The notes: a model not told the origin generated them from the sequence alone. A stretch of 47,458 nucleotides of DNA from Verrucomicrobiota bacterium (GCA_003218475.1 QHNR01000024.1:1-47458); one strand, 5' to 3'. Numbered from the stretch's first letter, positions 1 to 9,184 are shown. Numbers and translations are program-made.

Positions 1-1087
1 TCAAAATTTCGCTGGCTTCACTGAAATAATCGCGAATGTCTGATTGGGTGCGGATCCAACCGATGTAACGCGCAATGCCATCGCTGAGATCGACAGTTGG
101 TTTGTAACCCGCTGATTGAGCAAGCGCGGTTTCGCTGGTCAGATGACGCATTTCGCCGGGACGAAATTCGCCGTTGAGTTCGGGTGCGATGTCGATCTTC
201 AGGATATCGGAAAGTTGTTCGGCGATTTCGCGAATCGGTATGCCGCGTCCGCTGCCTATGTTCACAGCTAATCCATCGAGGCTATCGGTTTCGACAGCGA
301 GTAAATTCGCGCGCGCGACGTCTTCCACGAATGAAAAATCGCGCGTTTGCTCGCCATCTTCGTAAAGCATCGGCGGCAAACCGTTAAGTAAACGCGTGCA
401 AAAGATCGCGATCACTCCGGTGTAGGGATTAAAGATCGATTGGCGAGGGCCATAGGTACAAGAGTAACGCAACGCGACCGTAGGGATGCCGACCTGTCTT
501 CCCCAGAGCAGCACCAGCCGCTCTTGATCGACTTTGGTCAGGCCATACACGGACTCGCCACCGACCGGCGCATTCTCAGGGGTAGGAACGGTTTTTGTGA
601 TCGCCCCGCATATCGGGCAATGGACTTGCCAGTCGCCTTTACGCAATTGATCCATCGGGCGCACGCTTGGGAAGACCAAACCGTGTTTGGGACAATCGCC
701 AGCGCCTTCGCTGTAAACAGCCTGGGAGCTCGCAACGACGACTTTTTTTACAGGTATGCCTTTTTCGCGGATAACTTCGAGCATCTGCGCCGTGCCGAGG
801 GAATTCACGTGGACGAATTTTGTGATCTCAGGCATGTAACCGCCATACGCAGCCTGATGGAAGATCATGTCGACGTTGTCTAGCGCGGCGGTGATCGCGT
901 CGCGATCGCGCAAATCCGCTTCGACGAATTCCGCCTTTTCGTTAATCCAAGTTGGCCTTCCGCGCCTGTGTGTTTGCGGTTCGAGATTATCCAGCGCACG
1001 CACATGCCAGCCTTCGCACACGAGAAGATCGACAATGTGGGAGCCGATCAGACCAGCGGAACCAGTGACTAGTGCGCGTTTTGCCAT
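1..1087 (-). CDS. NAD-dependent epimerase/dehydratase (extended SDR), 3' end cut by window edge
   Basis: Extended short-chain dehydrogenase/reductase that probably interconverts nucleotide-activated sugars for surface polysaccharide. The reverse-strand translation begins MAKRALVTGSAGLIGSH, a Rossmann GxxGxxG motif at residues 9-15, and has the catalytic YxxxK as YGLTK at 181-185 with an ASS serine motif near 119-121. Between the serine and the tyrosine lies an insert carrying CPKH (132-135) and CPIC (157-160), which looks like a small zinc knuckle and recalls dTDP-L-rhamnose 4-epimerase-type proteins; that substrate is inference. About 361 codons are present and the frame is still open at base 2, so only the extreme C-terminus is missing. 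The start is the ATG at 1087; the frame is in full antisense to spurious forward ORFs. Confidence 0.88.
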   Translation of the reverse strand, partial: MAKRALVTGSAGLIGSHIVDLLVCEGWHVRALDNLEPQTHRRGRPTWINEKAEFVEADLRDRDAITAALDNVDMIFHQAAYGGYMPEITKFVHVNSLGTAQMLEVIREKGIPVKKVVVASSQAVYSEGAGDCPKHGLVFPSVRPMDQLRKGDWQVHCPICGAITKTVPTPENAPVGGESVYGLTKVDQERLVLLWGRQVGIPTVALRYSCTYGPRQSIFNPYTGVIAIFCTRLLNGLPPMLYEDGEQTRDFSFVEDVARANLLAVETDSLDGLAVNIGSGRGIPIREIAEQLSDILKIDIAPELNGEFRPGEMRHLTSETALAQSAGYKPTVDLSDGIARYIGWIRTQSDIRDYFSEASEIL

Positions 1088-1097
1088 GGCTGTTTGT

Positions 1098-1137
1098 AGC
1101 GGCGGTCTCGGACTGTCGCAAATTCAGATCCGCCGCT
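1098..1137. repeat. Intergenic hairpin with GGCGGTCTC arm
   Basis: Eight-base inverted repeat AGCGGCGG (1098-1105) and CCGCCGCT (1130-1137) in the gap between the epimerase and the glycosyltransferase. The left arm continues as GCGGCGGTCTC, which recurs in inverted form near 32702-32721. Probably a member of a dispersed palindromic family. Confidence 0.45.
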
Positions 1138-1149
1138 CGGTGAGCGCAG

Positions 1150-1893
1150 CTACGGCCTCTTCTGCGCCGTCAGCCTCCGCAAGAATTTTCGGGTGTGCGG
1201 GGCGATCTCTGCTGATGCGGCGCCGGTCAGCAGTTCCTTGCACAATCGCTGTAAACTTGCGCCATCATCGACATCGTATCCCACCGGCAACAGCTTGACT
1301 TCGAGACCAAGTTCTCGCGCGCGTTGTCTCGTCTGAGCAAGCACACGCTCGGTGCTCCAATCAATTCGCTCAAAGAGTTCTCTGTGCGGCTTCTTAAGTC
1401 CAATCAAATAATAGCCGCCATCCTCGCACGGACCGAGAACGACACGATCACCGGGGTGCTGCAAAAGTCTTACTGCTTGCGCGAAATTTTCCGCGGGAAC
1501 GGTCGGGCTGTCCGAATCGATCAGGCACACCGATTCAAACCCGCACTTGAATAGATCCAGCACAGCAAAATAAAGACGTTCGCCAAACCGGTCGCCGCGT
1601 TGGGGCAGTAACCTGAAATTGGCCGGAATGATGTCGGCATAAGCCGATTCGGCGCCGATTGGCGTGTAAACCGCAATCCCACAGGCCACGTTGCCAGTGG
1701 CGGAGTTCGCAATTGCAGTAGTTGTATCGCGCAAGAAAAATCTGTTTAATTCCGCGGCTTCATCTGGTTTGAGTGGAGGGACAAGGCGTGTTTTGACTTG
1801 GCCCGCCTGCGGCGCTTTGGTCATTATTGCCAAGGCACAGAAACACGCGTTTTGGCCTTGAACAGTGGGATCAAGGATATGGAACCGTTTCAT
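1150..1893 (-). CDS. DUF2064 / TIGR04282-type glycosyltransferase
   Basis: GT-A-fold nucleotide-sugar transferase-like protein of the DUF2064/TIGR04282 family, some members of which are linked to arsenosugar synthesis. The family signature MTKAPQAGQVKTRL lies at residues 24-37, followed by a DSDSP-type acidic nucleotide-binding motif (LIDSDSPTVP) and GPCEDGGYYLIGL further on. The length of 247 residues fits the family once the 23 residues ahead of the signature are discounted; the ATG at residue 24 is an alternative start. It lies directly downstream of nothing obvious on its own strand and upstream of the epimerase, so the two may be co-transcribed into a surface-sugar function. The acceptor cannot be inferred from sequence. 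Confidence 0.82.
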   Translation of the reverse strand: MKRFHILDPTVQGQNACFCALAIMTKAPQAGQVKTRLVPPLKPDEAAELNRFFLRDTTTAIANSATGNVACGIAVYTPIGAESAYADIIPANFRLLPQRGDRFGERLYFAVLDLFKCGFESVCLIDSDSPTVPAENFAQAVRLLQHPGDRVVLGPCEDGGYYLIGLKKPHRELFERIDWSTERVLAQTRQRARELGLEVKLLPVGYDVDDGASLQRLCKELLTGAASAEIAPHTRKFLRRLTAQKRP

Positions 1894-2477
1894 TTGCCGA
1901 GAAAGTTTTCCACAAACAGATAGTGCTGCTCTTTAGCGAAGTTCTGTTTGGATCTTATTCTTCTTACTGCGAATAACTGTCAGGACTCTTAGGAAATGCC
2001 GTGCCATGCGCGACATGTTAATAACACTTGTTGCTTGACTAACAAACCTTGGATTCTGCGACAGGCATGGGACTTGTTCAGAGATATTCAAAGTTGTTGG
2101 CGTGTTGCTGCGACTTGATTTAACACCACAGAAATGCTTTTGAGAACTTGTCGTTGCTAGATAAGATCTCACGCAGGATTTTTCACCCGGGATTCCGCGT
2201 TGGCCGGGATTTCCAGACGAAACGCGAAAGACAATCTCCTAGTAGACAAGCGCCCGGACAGATCACGGGCAAATTTCAACTGCATTATTTGTGGCGATGG
2301 GCACTGATTGATCGAAACGCTGTCCCGATGTAACAAAAAATGGAAAACAAGGATGTAAAGGGCGTGGAACATTTACCCCGGATGGCGTTTGCCAGCGCGC
2401 GTATTTGTAATCGTGCCGTGAGTTGCTTCGGTGAGTTGACCGAAAGTCGCGGCAGGAGCGAAGGTAGGCACTGAGTC
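1894..2477. other. Long intergenic region upstream of metF
   Basis: No credible gene is visible on either strand in these 584 bases; the short frames lack codon character and homology. A single DnaA-box-like TTTTCCACA occurs near 1908. Close to metF there is a six-base hairpin TTCGGT/ACCGAA (2427-2432 and 2439-2444) about 33 bases ahead of the start codon. I could not match it to a known S-adenosylmethionine, S-adenosylhomocysteine or folate riboswitch. Confidence 0.5.
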
Positions 2478-3401
2478 ATGCACATCACCGACATTATGCG
2501 GGCGAATTCGCCCACGTTTTCGTTCGAGTTCTTCCCCCCAAAAACACCGGAGGCGGCGGAGGTCCTCTACCAAACGATTCGCGATCTCGAATCGTACACG
2601 CCGCACTTCGTCAGCGTGACTTACGGTGCCGGAGGCTCAACGCGTGATTTAACTCACGATCTTGTGGAGCGCATTCAACAGACAACAAAACTGGACCCGA
2701 TCCCGCACCTCACCTGTGTCTGTCATAACGAAGAGGAGATCGAAGCGATCCTCCTTCGATACGCCAAGTCGGCCATTGGAAACATTCTCGCGCTTGGCGG
2801 CGATAGGCCGGCAGGAATTGCTTACGATAAATCGCGGGACTCGTTCCAACATGCGATCGATTTGGTCAAATTCATTCGCAGATTCAATGAGTCCGGCGCA
2901 CATCCGGACCGCCGCGGTTTTGGAATTGGCGTGGCCGGGTTCCCCGAAGGACATCCCGCCACGCCCAATCGATTAGTTGAAATGGATTATTTCAAAGCGA
3001 AAGTGGATGCGGGCGCCGAATACATCGTTACGCAGCTGTTTTTCGATAATCGCGACTTCCTCGATTTCCGCGATCGCTGTGCGCTTGATGACATTCACAT
3101 CCCCATTATCGCTGGTGTTATGCCGATTACCTCCGTCAGCGGATTCAAACGCATCGCCGAGCTGGCCGGCGGCGCACGCTTCCCAGCGAGGCTTCTGCGC
3201 GCGTTACAGCGTTGCCAAAACGATCCCGAAATAGTCAGACGCGCCGGCATTCAGTACGCGTTGGAACAATGTCAGGATCTTCTGGATAACGACGTCGCGG
3301 GTATTCACTTCTATACGCTCAACCGCTCGGACGCCACGCGCGTAATTTTTGACAGCCTCGCCCTGCCGCGTCATCGGAACGCACAAGCTTCGGGTGGCTA
3401 G
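2478..3401 (+). CDS. metF: 5,10-methylenetetrahydrofolate reductase
   Basis: FAD-dependent enzyme that reduces 5,10-methylene-THF to 5-methyl-THF, the methyl donor for methionine synthesis. The N-terminus FSFEFFPPKTPEAAEVL is the typical MetF beta-barrel opening, with the conserved glutamate in FEFFPP, then SVTYGAGGSTRD, PHLTCVCHN, LALGGDRP and the C-terminal IPIIAGVMPI and GIHFYTLNRSDAT motifs, all in order. At 307 residues it matches bacterial MetF. The ATG at 2478 begins MHITDIM; the preceding long gap suggests its own promoter. No methionine synthase is nearby. Confidence 0.97.
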   Translation: MHITDIMRANSPTFSFEFFPPKTPEAAEVLYQTIRDLESYTPHFVSVTYGAGGSTRDLTHDLVERIQQTTKLDPIPHLTCVCHNEEEIEAILLRYAKSAIGNILALGGDRPAGIAYDKSRDSFQHAIDLVKFIRRFNESGAHPDRRGFGIGVAGFPEGHPATPNRLVEMDYFKAKVDAGAEYIVTQLFFDNRDFLDFRDRCALDDIHIPIIAGVMPITSVSGFKRIAELAGGARFPARLLRALQRCQNDPEIVRRAGIQYALEQCQDLLDNDVAGIHFYTLNRSDATRVIFDSLALPRHRNAQASGG

Positions 3402-3550
3402 TCGAACGAAAACAATACCTGGCGGGTTCAAATGCTTGCGCCTTCGCGTATTTGCGGCGGTTTAACTGATCTCGGTGCTTCTCTATTCGGACGCAAGAAA
3501 CTGTACTGGAGAAATTTGCGCGAAGTGGATGACGCGCGCAAGATTTCGAG

Positions 3551-4300
3551 ATGCTAAGGGTTCGCCGCTCGTTTTACTGGCAGGTTGCAGCGCTGGTACT
3601 AGCGCTCGCTCTGGTTTTTGCGCTGTCGCGCTTTTTTCCAGTTGTGGACTTTATCCAGACGCTCCAAAAGCGTGTGATGAGCTTGGGCGCATGGGCCGCG
3701 ATCTGTTATCCGTTGCTTTTCGCAATTTGTAATGTCCTTCTGCTTCCGGGCGGCATCCTGGCTGTCGGAGGCGGTTTTTTCTTCGGTTTGTGGTGGGGAT
3801 TTTTGATTGTGTTTGTGGGCAACATCGTCGGCACAGCGATTTCGTTTACCCTAAGCCGTTCGATAGCCAGGCGATTGTTCCAGCAAAAACTTTCAAGTAA
3901 TCCAACGCTTTGTGCCCTTGGGCCTGCGGTGGAACGCGAGAGCTGGAAAATCATTCTGCTGAGTCAATTACATCCCCTCTTTCCTACGAGTCTGCTGAAT
4001 TACTTCTATGGCTTGACGCGTATTCGATTTAGTTCATACATGCTGTGGGCTTCGATCGGCAGGATACCGGGGTTATTTTTGTACGTTTACGTTGGGACAT
4101 TGGGGCAACTTGCAGTTCGCATCATGCGCGGTGAAAATTACCCGCGAGCGATCGAATACTGGATCTGGGGAGGCATCTTTGTGACCACTATATTGCTCTT
4201 GGTTGTGCTTGGCCGCATTGCATACGGCGTAATTCAAACCTCCCAAGCAACAGCAAGGTCAGCCGAAAATGGGATCCAACACAAAATGTTACTGAGATAA
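3551..4300 (+). CDS. TVP38/TMEM64 (VTT/DedA-like) membrane protein
   Basis: Integral inner-membrane protein of the VTT (SNARE-associated Golgi) superfamily, to which DedA proteins belong. It has an N-terminal transmembrane helix (residues about 10-28), a hydrophobic pair around 45-100 containing LLLPGGILAVGGGFFFGLWWG, which is the family's glycine-rich re-entrant loop, then FPTSLLNYFYGLTRIRF and GRIPGLFLYVYVGTLG, the second conserved loop, and a final helix near 210-230. Length 249 is normal. It is followed 27 bases later by mnmG on the same strand. The family is implicated in lipid scrambling and membrane homeostasis; the specific substrate here is unknown. Confidence 0.88.
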   Translation: MLRVRRSFYWQVAALVLALALVFALSRFFPVVDFIQTLQKRVMSLGAWAAICYPLLFAICNVLLLPGGILAVGGGFFFGLWWGFLIVFVGNIVGTAISFTLSRSIARRLFQQKLSSNPTLCALGPAVERESWKIILLSQLHPLFPTSLLNYFYGLTRIRFSSYMLWASIGRIPGLFLYVYVGTLGQLAVRIMRGENYPRAIEYWIWGGIFVTTILLLVVLGRIAYGVIQTSQATARSAENGIQHKMLLR

Positions 4301-4327
4301 GACACTGGACGGCAAGAGGTTAGATCA

Positions 4328-6208
4328 ATGACACTTGGGCTTCCAACGGAATACGATGTCGTAGTCGTCGGCAGTGGACATGCCGGTATCGAAGCGGCAC
4401 TGGCTGCGGCTCGAATTGGTCCTCGCACATTGTTGCTGACCCAGAACTTGGACACAATTGGCCAGATGTCGTGTAATCCGGCGGTCGGGGGTCTGGCGAA
4501 AGGGCACATTGTGCGTGAAATCGATGCCATGTGCGGTGCTATGGGCGTCAACGCCGACGCCACAGGGATCCAGTTTCGAATGCTTAATCGAACAAAGGGT
4601 CCGTCTGTTCGGGCGCCCCGAGTCCAATGCGACAAAAAGGCGTATCAGTTTCGGATGAAAGCGGTTCTAGAGGGGGCGGACAATCTCCATACAAAGCAAG
4701 CGACCGTTTCGCGCATCCTAGTGGAGGACGGGAAAGTGGTCGCCGTGGAAACGGATTTCGGATTGAGAATTGGCACGCGCGCCGTCGTTGTCACTTCTGG
4801 GACATTCTTGCGCGGTCTACTACACGTGGGTCAGAAGAGCAAGCCGGGCGGCCGCATGGCGGACACAAGTTCAAGCTTGAGCGAGAACCTTCGGCAGCTT
4901 GGATTTCAAGTGGGACGATTCAAGACCGGCACGCCGTGCAGATTGAACGGCAGGTCGATCGATTTCTCGCGGTGCACCATTCAATTGGGCGACGAACCTC
5001 CTCCGGCGTTCGCTTTCGAGCCTGCGGAAATCGGCGACGTCCTCGGTGAAATCTTCACGCTGAACTCTGTTCACAATGGTAAGTTCCACGTGGAACAACT
5101 TCCTTGCTGGATAACTGCTACAACACCGAAGACCCATGAGATTGTACGCGCAAATCTTCAACGATCTCCGCTTTACGCCGGAAGGATCTAGGGGACGGGT
5201 CCACGGTACTGTCCGTCAATTGAAGACAAAGTTGTCAAATTTTCAGATAAGACTTCGCATCAGATTTTCCTCGAGCCAGAAGGACGGCATACGCATGAGT
5301 ACTATGTGAACGGAATTTCCACCAGTCTACCTTACGATGTCCAACTCGAACTGCTGCAAACTATTCCTGGATTGGAACACGCCGAGATGATGCGGCCAGG
5401 TTATGCCGTCGAATATGATTATTTCCCGCCAAACCAGCTCTTTTCTACGTTGGAAACCAAGCTAATCAGCGGACTCTATTTCGCCGGCCAGGTCAACGGT
5501 ACTTCGGGGTATGAAGAGGCAGCGGCGCAAGGCCTGATCGCTGGAGCCAATGCCGCTTTGAAAGTTCAAAAACGTTCGCCATTGCTCCTAAACAGACGAG
5601 AAGCTTATATCGGTGTCCTCGTTGACGATTTGGTCACAAAAGGGACCGAAGAGCCGTATCGAATGTTTACAAGCCGAGCTGAGGATCGACTCTTTTTGCG
5701 GCACGATAACGCAGATCAGCGCCTGACTGAGCGGGCGTTCACGGTGGGGCTAGTGAGCAAACACCGCTATGCTCGTTTTCAAGAGAAAATGCGCCTCTTG
5801 GAGCGAGCCCGAGCGACGGCTATCGGGACAACAATCCGTGGCGTTCCAATTTCACAATTGTTCAAGAGACCGGATTTTGGCGTACAGAATCTTCCTCCGG
5901 ACATTCTTTCCTGTGTGCCAGCTCCGATTTGGGAGCTAGTCGAGACCGATTTCAAGTACGAAGGATACGCAGCTCGACAATCTGAACAAAATCGACAGCT
6001 CGAACGGAGGCAGGATCAAGTTATACCGGATGGGCTGGATTATAGTAAAATCAATGGGCTTCGCTCCGAGACGCGACAGAAGCTAGCAACTCTGCGTCCC
6101 ACCTCAGTTGGTCAAGTTGCGCGTATCAGTGGGATCACTCCAGCGGATGTTGCTATAATCTCTATTTGGCTGTCGAAGAACATCTTACAATACGACAAGC
6201 CGAGGTAA
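4328..6208 (+). pseudogene. mnmG: tRNA uridine-5-carboxymethylaminomethyl modification enzyme MnmG, interrupted by one in-frame TAG
   Basis: MnmG (GidA) is an FAD protein that with MnmE modifies the wobble uridine of several tRNAs. The dinucleotide fold VVVVGSGHAGIEAALAAAR, QMSCNPAVGGLAKGH, GGRMAD and FKTGTPCRL are all present, followed by THEIVRANLQRSPLYAGRI and then TAG at 5189-5191. The same frame continues without another defect through [33 protein letters not shown] and [10 protein letters not shown] to the normal end. In the family the interrupted position is usually glutamate (IEG), so one GAG to TAG change explains the lesion. Total span of 626 codons equals an intact MnmG. Either a real nonsense mutation, a sequencing error, or a suppressed amber codon. 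An internal GTG at 5306 is not a plausible start. Confidence 0.9.
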
Positions 6209-6233
6209 AGGCCAATTTCGTTCCCTACTTTTG

Positions 6234-6860
6234 ATGCTCACGTTCGCCATCGTCCTAGGCGCAAGTTACTTGTTGGGATCGATTCCTTTCGGGTATCTAG
6301 CTGGTCGGATCGCGGGAATCGACATCCAGAAGGGTGGCAGCGGTAACATTGGCGCGACGAATGTCTTGCGCGTCCTCGGGAGACCATATGGCTATGCGGT
6401 ATTCGTCCTGGACTTCCTGAAAGGTGTAGGCGCGGTAAAGATGTCGGTGTGGATTGCAACGCGCATGCATGCTGGCTGGGGTTCACCCGAGATTTTTGGA
6501 ATCGTCGCGGCGCTGTCCGCTGTGATTGGGCACTGTTTTCCGCTGTGGCTGAAGTTCCGGGGCGGAAAAGGGGTTGCGACCTCTGCCGGAGCACTTTTCG
6601 GTCTCATGCCATTCGCGATGCTGATTGGTGTGGTCATCTGGATATTAATTTTTTGGTTGACTCGCTATGTCTCTCTGGCGTCGGTGGTAGCTGCCGTCGC
6701 GCTGCCGCTCGTGATCGCCATTATGACCCGGCTAAATCAAAGCTATGGGAAAGCGCTGTTTTACTCGTCGCTTTGTATCGCGGCAGTTGTGATTTGGCGG
6801 CACCATTCCAATCTTTCCCGGCTAATGCGCGGCCGGGAACCACGCTTTACTCGGAAGTGA
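6234..6860 (+). CDS. plsY: Glycerol-3-phosphate acyltransferase PlsY
   Basis: Membrane acyltransferase that uses acyl-phosphate to acylate glycerol-3-phosphate, the first step of phospholipid synthesis. It shows the three PlsY loops: GSIPFGYLAGR, then the GGSGNIGATNVLR motif, and later GHCFPLWLKFRGGKGVATSAG, embedded in about five to seven hydrophobic helices over 208 residues. The ATG at 6234 is preferred to the adjacent TTG at 6231; no Shine-Dalgarno sequence is obvious. It starts 25 bases after mnmG and overlaps gpsA by four bases (GTGA), so translation of the two is likely coupled, which fits because GpsA makes the glycerol-3-phosphate used by PlsY. Confidence 0.96.
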   Translation: MLTFAIVLGASYLLGSIPFGYLAGRIAGIDIQKGGSGNIGATNVLRVLGRPYGYAVFVLDFLKGVGAVKMSVWIATRMHAGWGSPEIFGIVAALSAVIGHCFPLWLKFRGGKGVATSAGALFGLMPFAMLIGVVIWILIFWLTRYVSLASVVAAVALPLVIAIMTRLNQSYGKALFYSSLCIAAVVIWRHHSNLSRLMRGREPRFTRK

Positions 6861-7858
6861 AGATTGGCAAGACGGCAATCTTGGGTGCGGGAGCTTGGGG
6901 AACGGCGCTGGCTTGGTTGTGGGAAAAAAACGGGCAACCAATTTTGCTTTGGGGTCACAACGGCCCTCGTATTGTGCGCATGCAGAGGACGCGGGAAAAC
7001 AGTAACTATCTTCCTGGAATTAAATTACCTCCCTCAGTGGATGTCACATCCGATCTGGGCGATTGCGCCGGAGCGGATCTGATTGTTTTTGTAACGCCGT
7101 CAATTGCATTGCGCGACATCGCCACCCGTCTGCGAAAATCCATTGCTAATCCGGGTGCCGTGTTCCTGAGTTGCACCAAAGGGATCGAGCACCTGACTGG
7201 AATGCGAATGAGCCAAATCCTGGGGGAAGTTTTCCCGGGCCACAGAATCGCGGTATTATCCGGCCCGAACCTCGCTGTCGAAATCGCACAAAATCTCCCT
7301 ACCGCCACCGTCATTGGGTGCGACGACGCGAATTGCGCCGCGAGTTTGCAAGGTATTCTGGGCAGTTCGCGGTTTCGCATTTACACGAGTCAAGACGTCG
7401 TTTCGATCGAACTTGGCGGCGCGTTGAAAAATGTCTTCGCCGTAGCGGCCGGGATCAGCGATGGTCTAGGACTCGGTAATAATTCGAAAGCCGCGTTGGT
7501 CACTCGATCGTTGGCAGAGCTGGTCCGGCTCGGGGTTGCGATGGGCGGGAACGCGACTGGCTTTTATGGATTAAGCGGTGCGGGCGATCTGATTCTGACC
7601 TGCTACAGTGAGCGCAGCCGCAATCATACCGTCGGCGAGCGCTTGGGGCGTGGCGAAGCAGTCGCTCAGATTACTAAGTCGATGAAGACAGTGGCTGAAG
7701 GGATTCCGACCGCGCGAAGCGCACGGGAATGCGCGCGGCGATTGAACATCGCGACGCCTATTATCGATGAGGTGTACGCCGTGCTGTACGAACAAAAAAA
7801 ACCGACGGTCGCTCTGGAAGAGCTGCTCAGGCGGGAGCAAAAACCAGAACAACTGTAG
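6857..7858 (+). CDS. gpsA: NAD(P)H-dependent glycerol-3-phosphate dehydrogenase
   Basis: Reduces dihydroxyacetone phosphate to sn-glycerol-3-phosphate for phospholipid synthesis. Starts at GTG 6857 inside the plsY stop, giving VKIGKTAILGAGAWGTALA, the Rossmann GxGxxG; then GPNLAVEIA, the catalytic-lysine region ELGGALKNVFAVAAG and FYGLSGAGDLILTC. The 333 residues equal the usual GpsA length. The same frame is open far upstream to 6449, but that extension only shadows plsY. The GTGA overlap with plsY implies an operon producing and consuming glycerol-3-phosphate. Confidence 0.96.
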   Translation: MKIGKTAILGAGAWGTALAWLWEKNGQPILLWGHNGPRIVRMQRTRENSNYLPGIKLPPSVDVTSDLGDCAGADLIVFVTPSIALRDIATRLRKSIANPGAVFLSCTKGIEHLTGMRMSQILGEVFPGHRIAVLSGPNLAVEIAQNLPTATVIGCDDANCAASLQGILGSSRFRIYTSQDVVSIELGGALKNVFAVAAGISDGLGLGNNSKAALVTRSLAELVRLGVAMGGNATGFYGLSGAGDLILTCYSERSRNHTVGERLGRGEAVAQITKSMKTVAEGIPTARSARECARRLNIATPIIDEVYAVLYEQKKPTVALEELLRREQKPEQL

Positions 7859-7898
7859 TTGAGCAGTTTACGACTGTTGGTTGTGCGCCAGCCGCAAA

Positions 7899-8495
7899 TT
7901 AGGCACTTGATGCCGCATATTTTTCACAGAATCCACCTATTGCGACCGGGTACAATTCGTGTTCGGCGATTTGAATCCGGGCATGCAGACTTTCCGCCGT
8001 ATCGTGAGGCAAGATGGCTACCTCCCGGCGAGCGATGATCTGCCCGTGATCGACTTTCTCATCAATATAATGCACCGTGCAGCCCGTCACAGTTTCGCCG
8101 GCTGTGAGAGCTTGTTTCCAAGCCTCAAGTCCCGGATATTTCGGCAGAAGCGACGGATGGATGTTGATGATGCGCTGGGGAAACGCCCTGAGCATGGGCG
8201 CGTGCAATACGCGCATGAAGCCAGCGAGGACCACAAGATGAACGCCAGCGTCGCGCAACATTCTCACAACCTCTTCTTCTGCTTGCGGCTCGAGGCGGGT
8301 GCGAAATTGACCCGGTGGCAAATACGCGTTTGCAACCGAAAACTCTCGCGCTATCTCAAGGATCGGTGCGTCCAGCACATCCGAAATCACCACACGCGCT
8401 TCCGCGGCAAGATCGCCCGACCGGATGCGCTCGAGGATTGCGCGGCAGTTACTTCCTTTTCCCGATCCGAGAATTCCAATTGGCAACCGTTTCAC
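7899..8495 (-). CDS. purN: Phosphoribosylglycinamide formyltransferase (GART)
   Basis: Transfers formyl from 10-formyl-THF to GAR in purine synthesis. The N-terminus IGILGSGKGSN matches the phosphate-binding loop, the core has VVLAGFMRVL and the catalytic IINIHPSLLPKYPG (Asn and His), and the C-terminal part has GCTVHYIDEKVDHGQII with the conserved aspartate. Length 198 is standard. It is convergent with gpsA, with 40 bases between the stops, and lies downstream of rfaE2 on the same strand with a gap of 56 bases. Confidence 0.95.
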   Translation of the reverse strand: MKRLPIGILGSGKGSNCRAILERIRSGDLAAEARVVISDVLDAPILEIAREFSVANAYLPPGQFRTRLEPQAEEEVVRMLRDAGVHLVVLAGFMRVLHAPMLRAFPQRIINIHPSLLPKYPGLEAWKQALTAGETVTGCTVHYIDEKVDHGQIIARREVAILPHDTAESLHARIQIAEHELYPVAIGGFCEKYAASSA

Positions 8496-8551
8496 TTATT
8501 GATTGCGGGTTTGTCCATTTAACGGACACGAATTGCGACGAGTCTTAAATT

Positions 8552-9037
8552 TCAACGCCTAGTTTTGCATATTTGTTCGATTAAGCGCGAAGTCGAATAG
8601 CCTGCCTCAAATGGTATGAGGTGAATCTCCGCGCCGATTTGCTTTAACACCGCGCGCTCCTCTTCGTCCAGCGTTTCAGACCTGTAATCGCCGCCTTTGA
8701 CATAAACGGCAGGCCTGACGGCGGCAATAAACTGCGTTGCCCGGAGCTGTGGAAAAATCGTGACCAGATCTACACATTGCAAAGCCGCAAGGAGCTCCGC
8801 CCGATCGCTCTCTGTTGTAACGGGACGCCCGCTTTCTTTCAACTCGCGAACCGAATCGTCGCCATTCAAGCCAACTGCCAGGAAATCACCAAGCGCGCGC
8901 GCAGCTTGCAGATACCGCACGTGGCCGACGTGCAGTAGATCAAAACAGCCGTTTGTGGCAACCAGCCTTTTTCCAGCAGCGCGCAACTTGTCACAGCGAT
9001 GAGAAACTTGCTCGAGCTCGACAATTTTTGGGCTCAT
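8552..9037 (-). CDS. rfaE2: D-glycero-beta-D-manno-heptose 1-phosphate adenylyltransferase
   Basis: Activates heptose-1-phosphate to ADP-heptose for LPS core or capsule. The cytidylyltransferase-fold signature GCFDLLHVGHVRYL (HxGH) occurs near residue 31, followed by LNGDDSVRELK, RAELLAALQCVD, YVKGGDYR and the C-terminal STSRLIEQI (the STS/ISTT-like nucleotide contact). At 161 residues it is the stand-alone domain, not the HldE fusion with the kinase, so the kinase must be encoded elsewhere. Its presence supports a Gram-negative outer membrane. Confidence 0.92.
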   Translation of the reverse strand: MSPKIVELEQVSHRCDKLRAAGKRLVATNGCFDLLHVGHVRYLQAARALGDFLAVGLNGDDSVRELKESGRPVTTESDRAELLAALQCVDLVTIFPQLRATQFIAAVRPAVYVKGGDYRSETLDEEERAVLKQIGAEIHLIPFEAGYSTSRLIEQICKTRR

Positions 9038-9184
9038 GGTTTTAACTCAGGCGAGAATTATCGATTAATCGCTGGAAAGACCGCAAAGTTCCAAAGATGA
9101 ACTTGAAAAAATTTCGCTCGCTACTGAATAGTGGCGCAATGTTCGCGGTTGGTCTTTCACGGATTTGAACGACCCTTGAGGAAA

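Noticed and set aside
440-883. 147-residue forward open frame near the window start
   Set aside because: It is antisense to the epimerase, which has clear motifs.
1900-2000. DnaA-box-like TTTTCCACA near mnmG, as an origin
   Set aside because: Only one box in the gap, no AT-rich unwinding element and no dnaA or rnpA/rpmH nearby.
2370-2477. SAM, SAH or folate riboswitch ahead of metF
   Set aside because: Only a simple six-base hairpin is visible; no conserved core of these classes could be matched by eye.
3420-3450. GGGTTCAAAT tRNA T-loop-like string
   Set aside because: The flanks do not pair as an acceptor or T-stem and no anticodon arm is present.
6449-6856. Frame continuous with gpsA upstream to 6449
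   Set aside because: These codons lie inside plsY in another frame and have no family match; GpsA has its natural start at GTG 6857.
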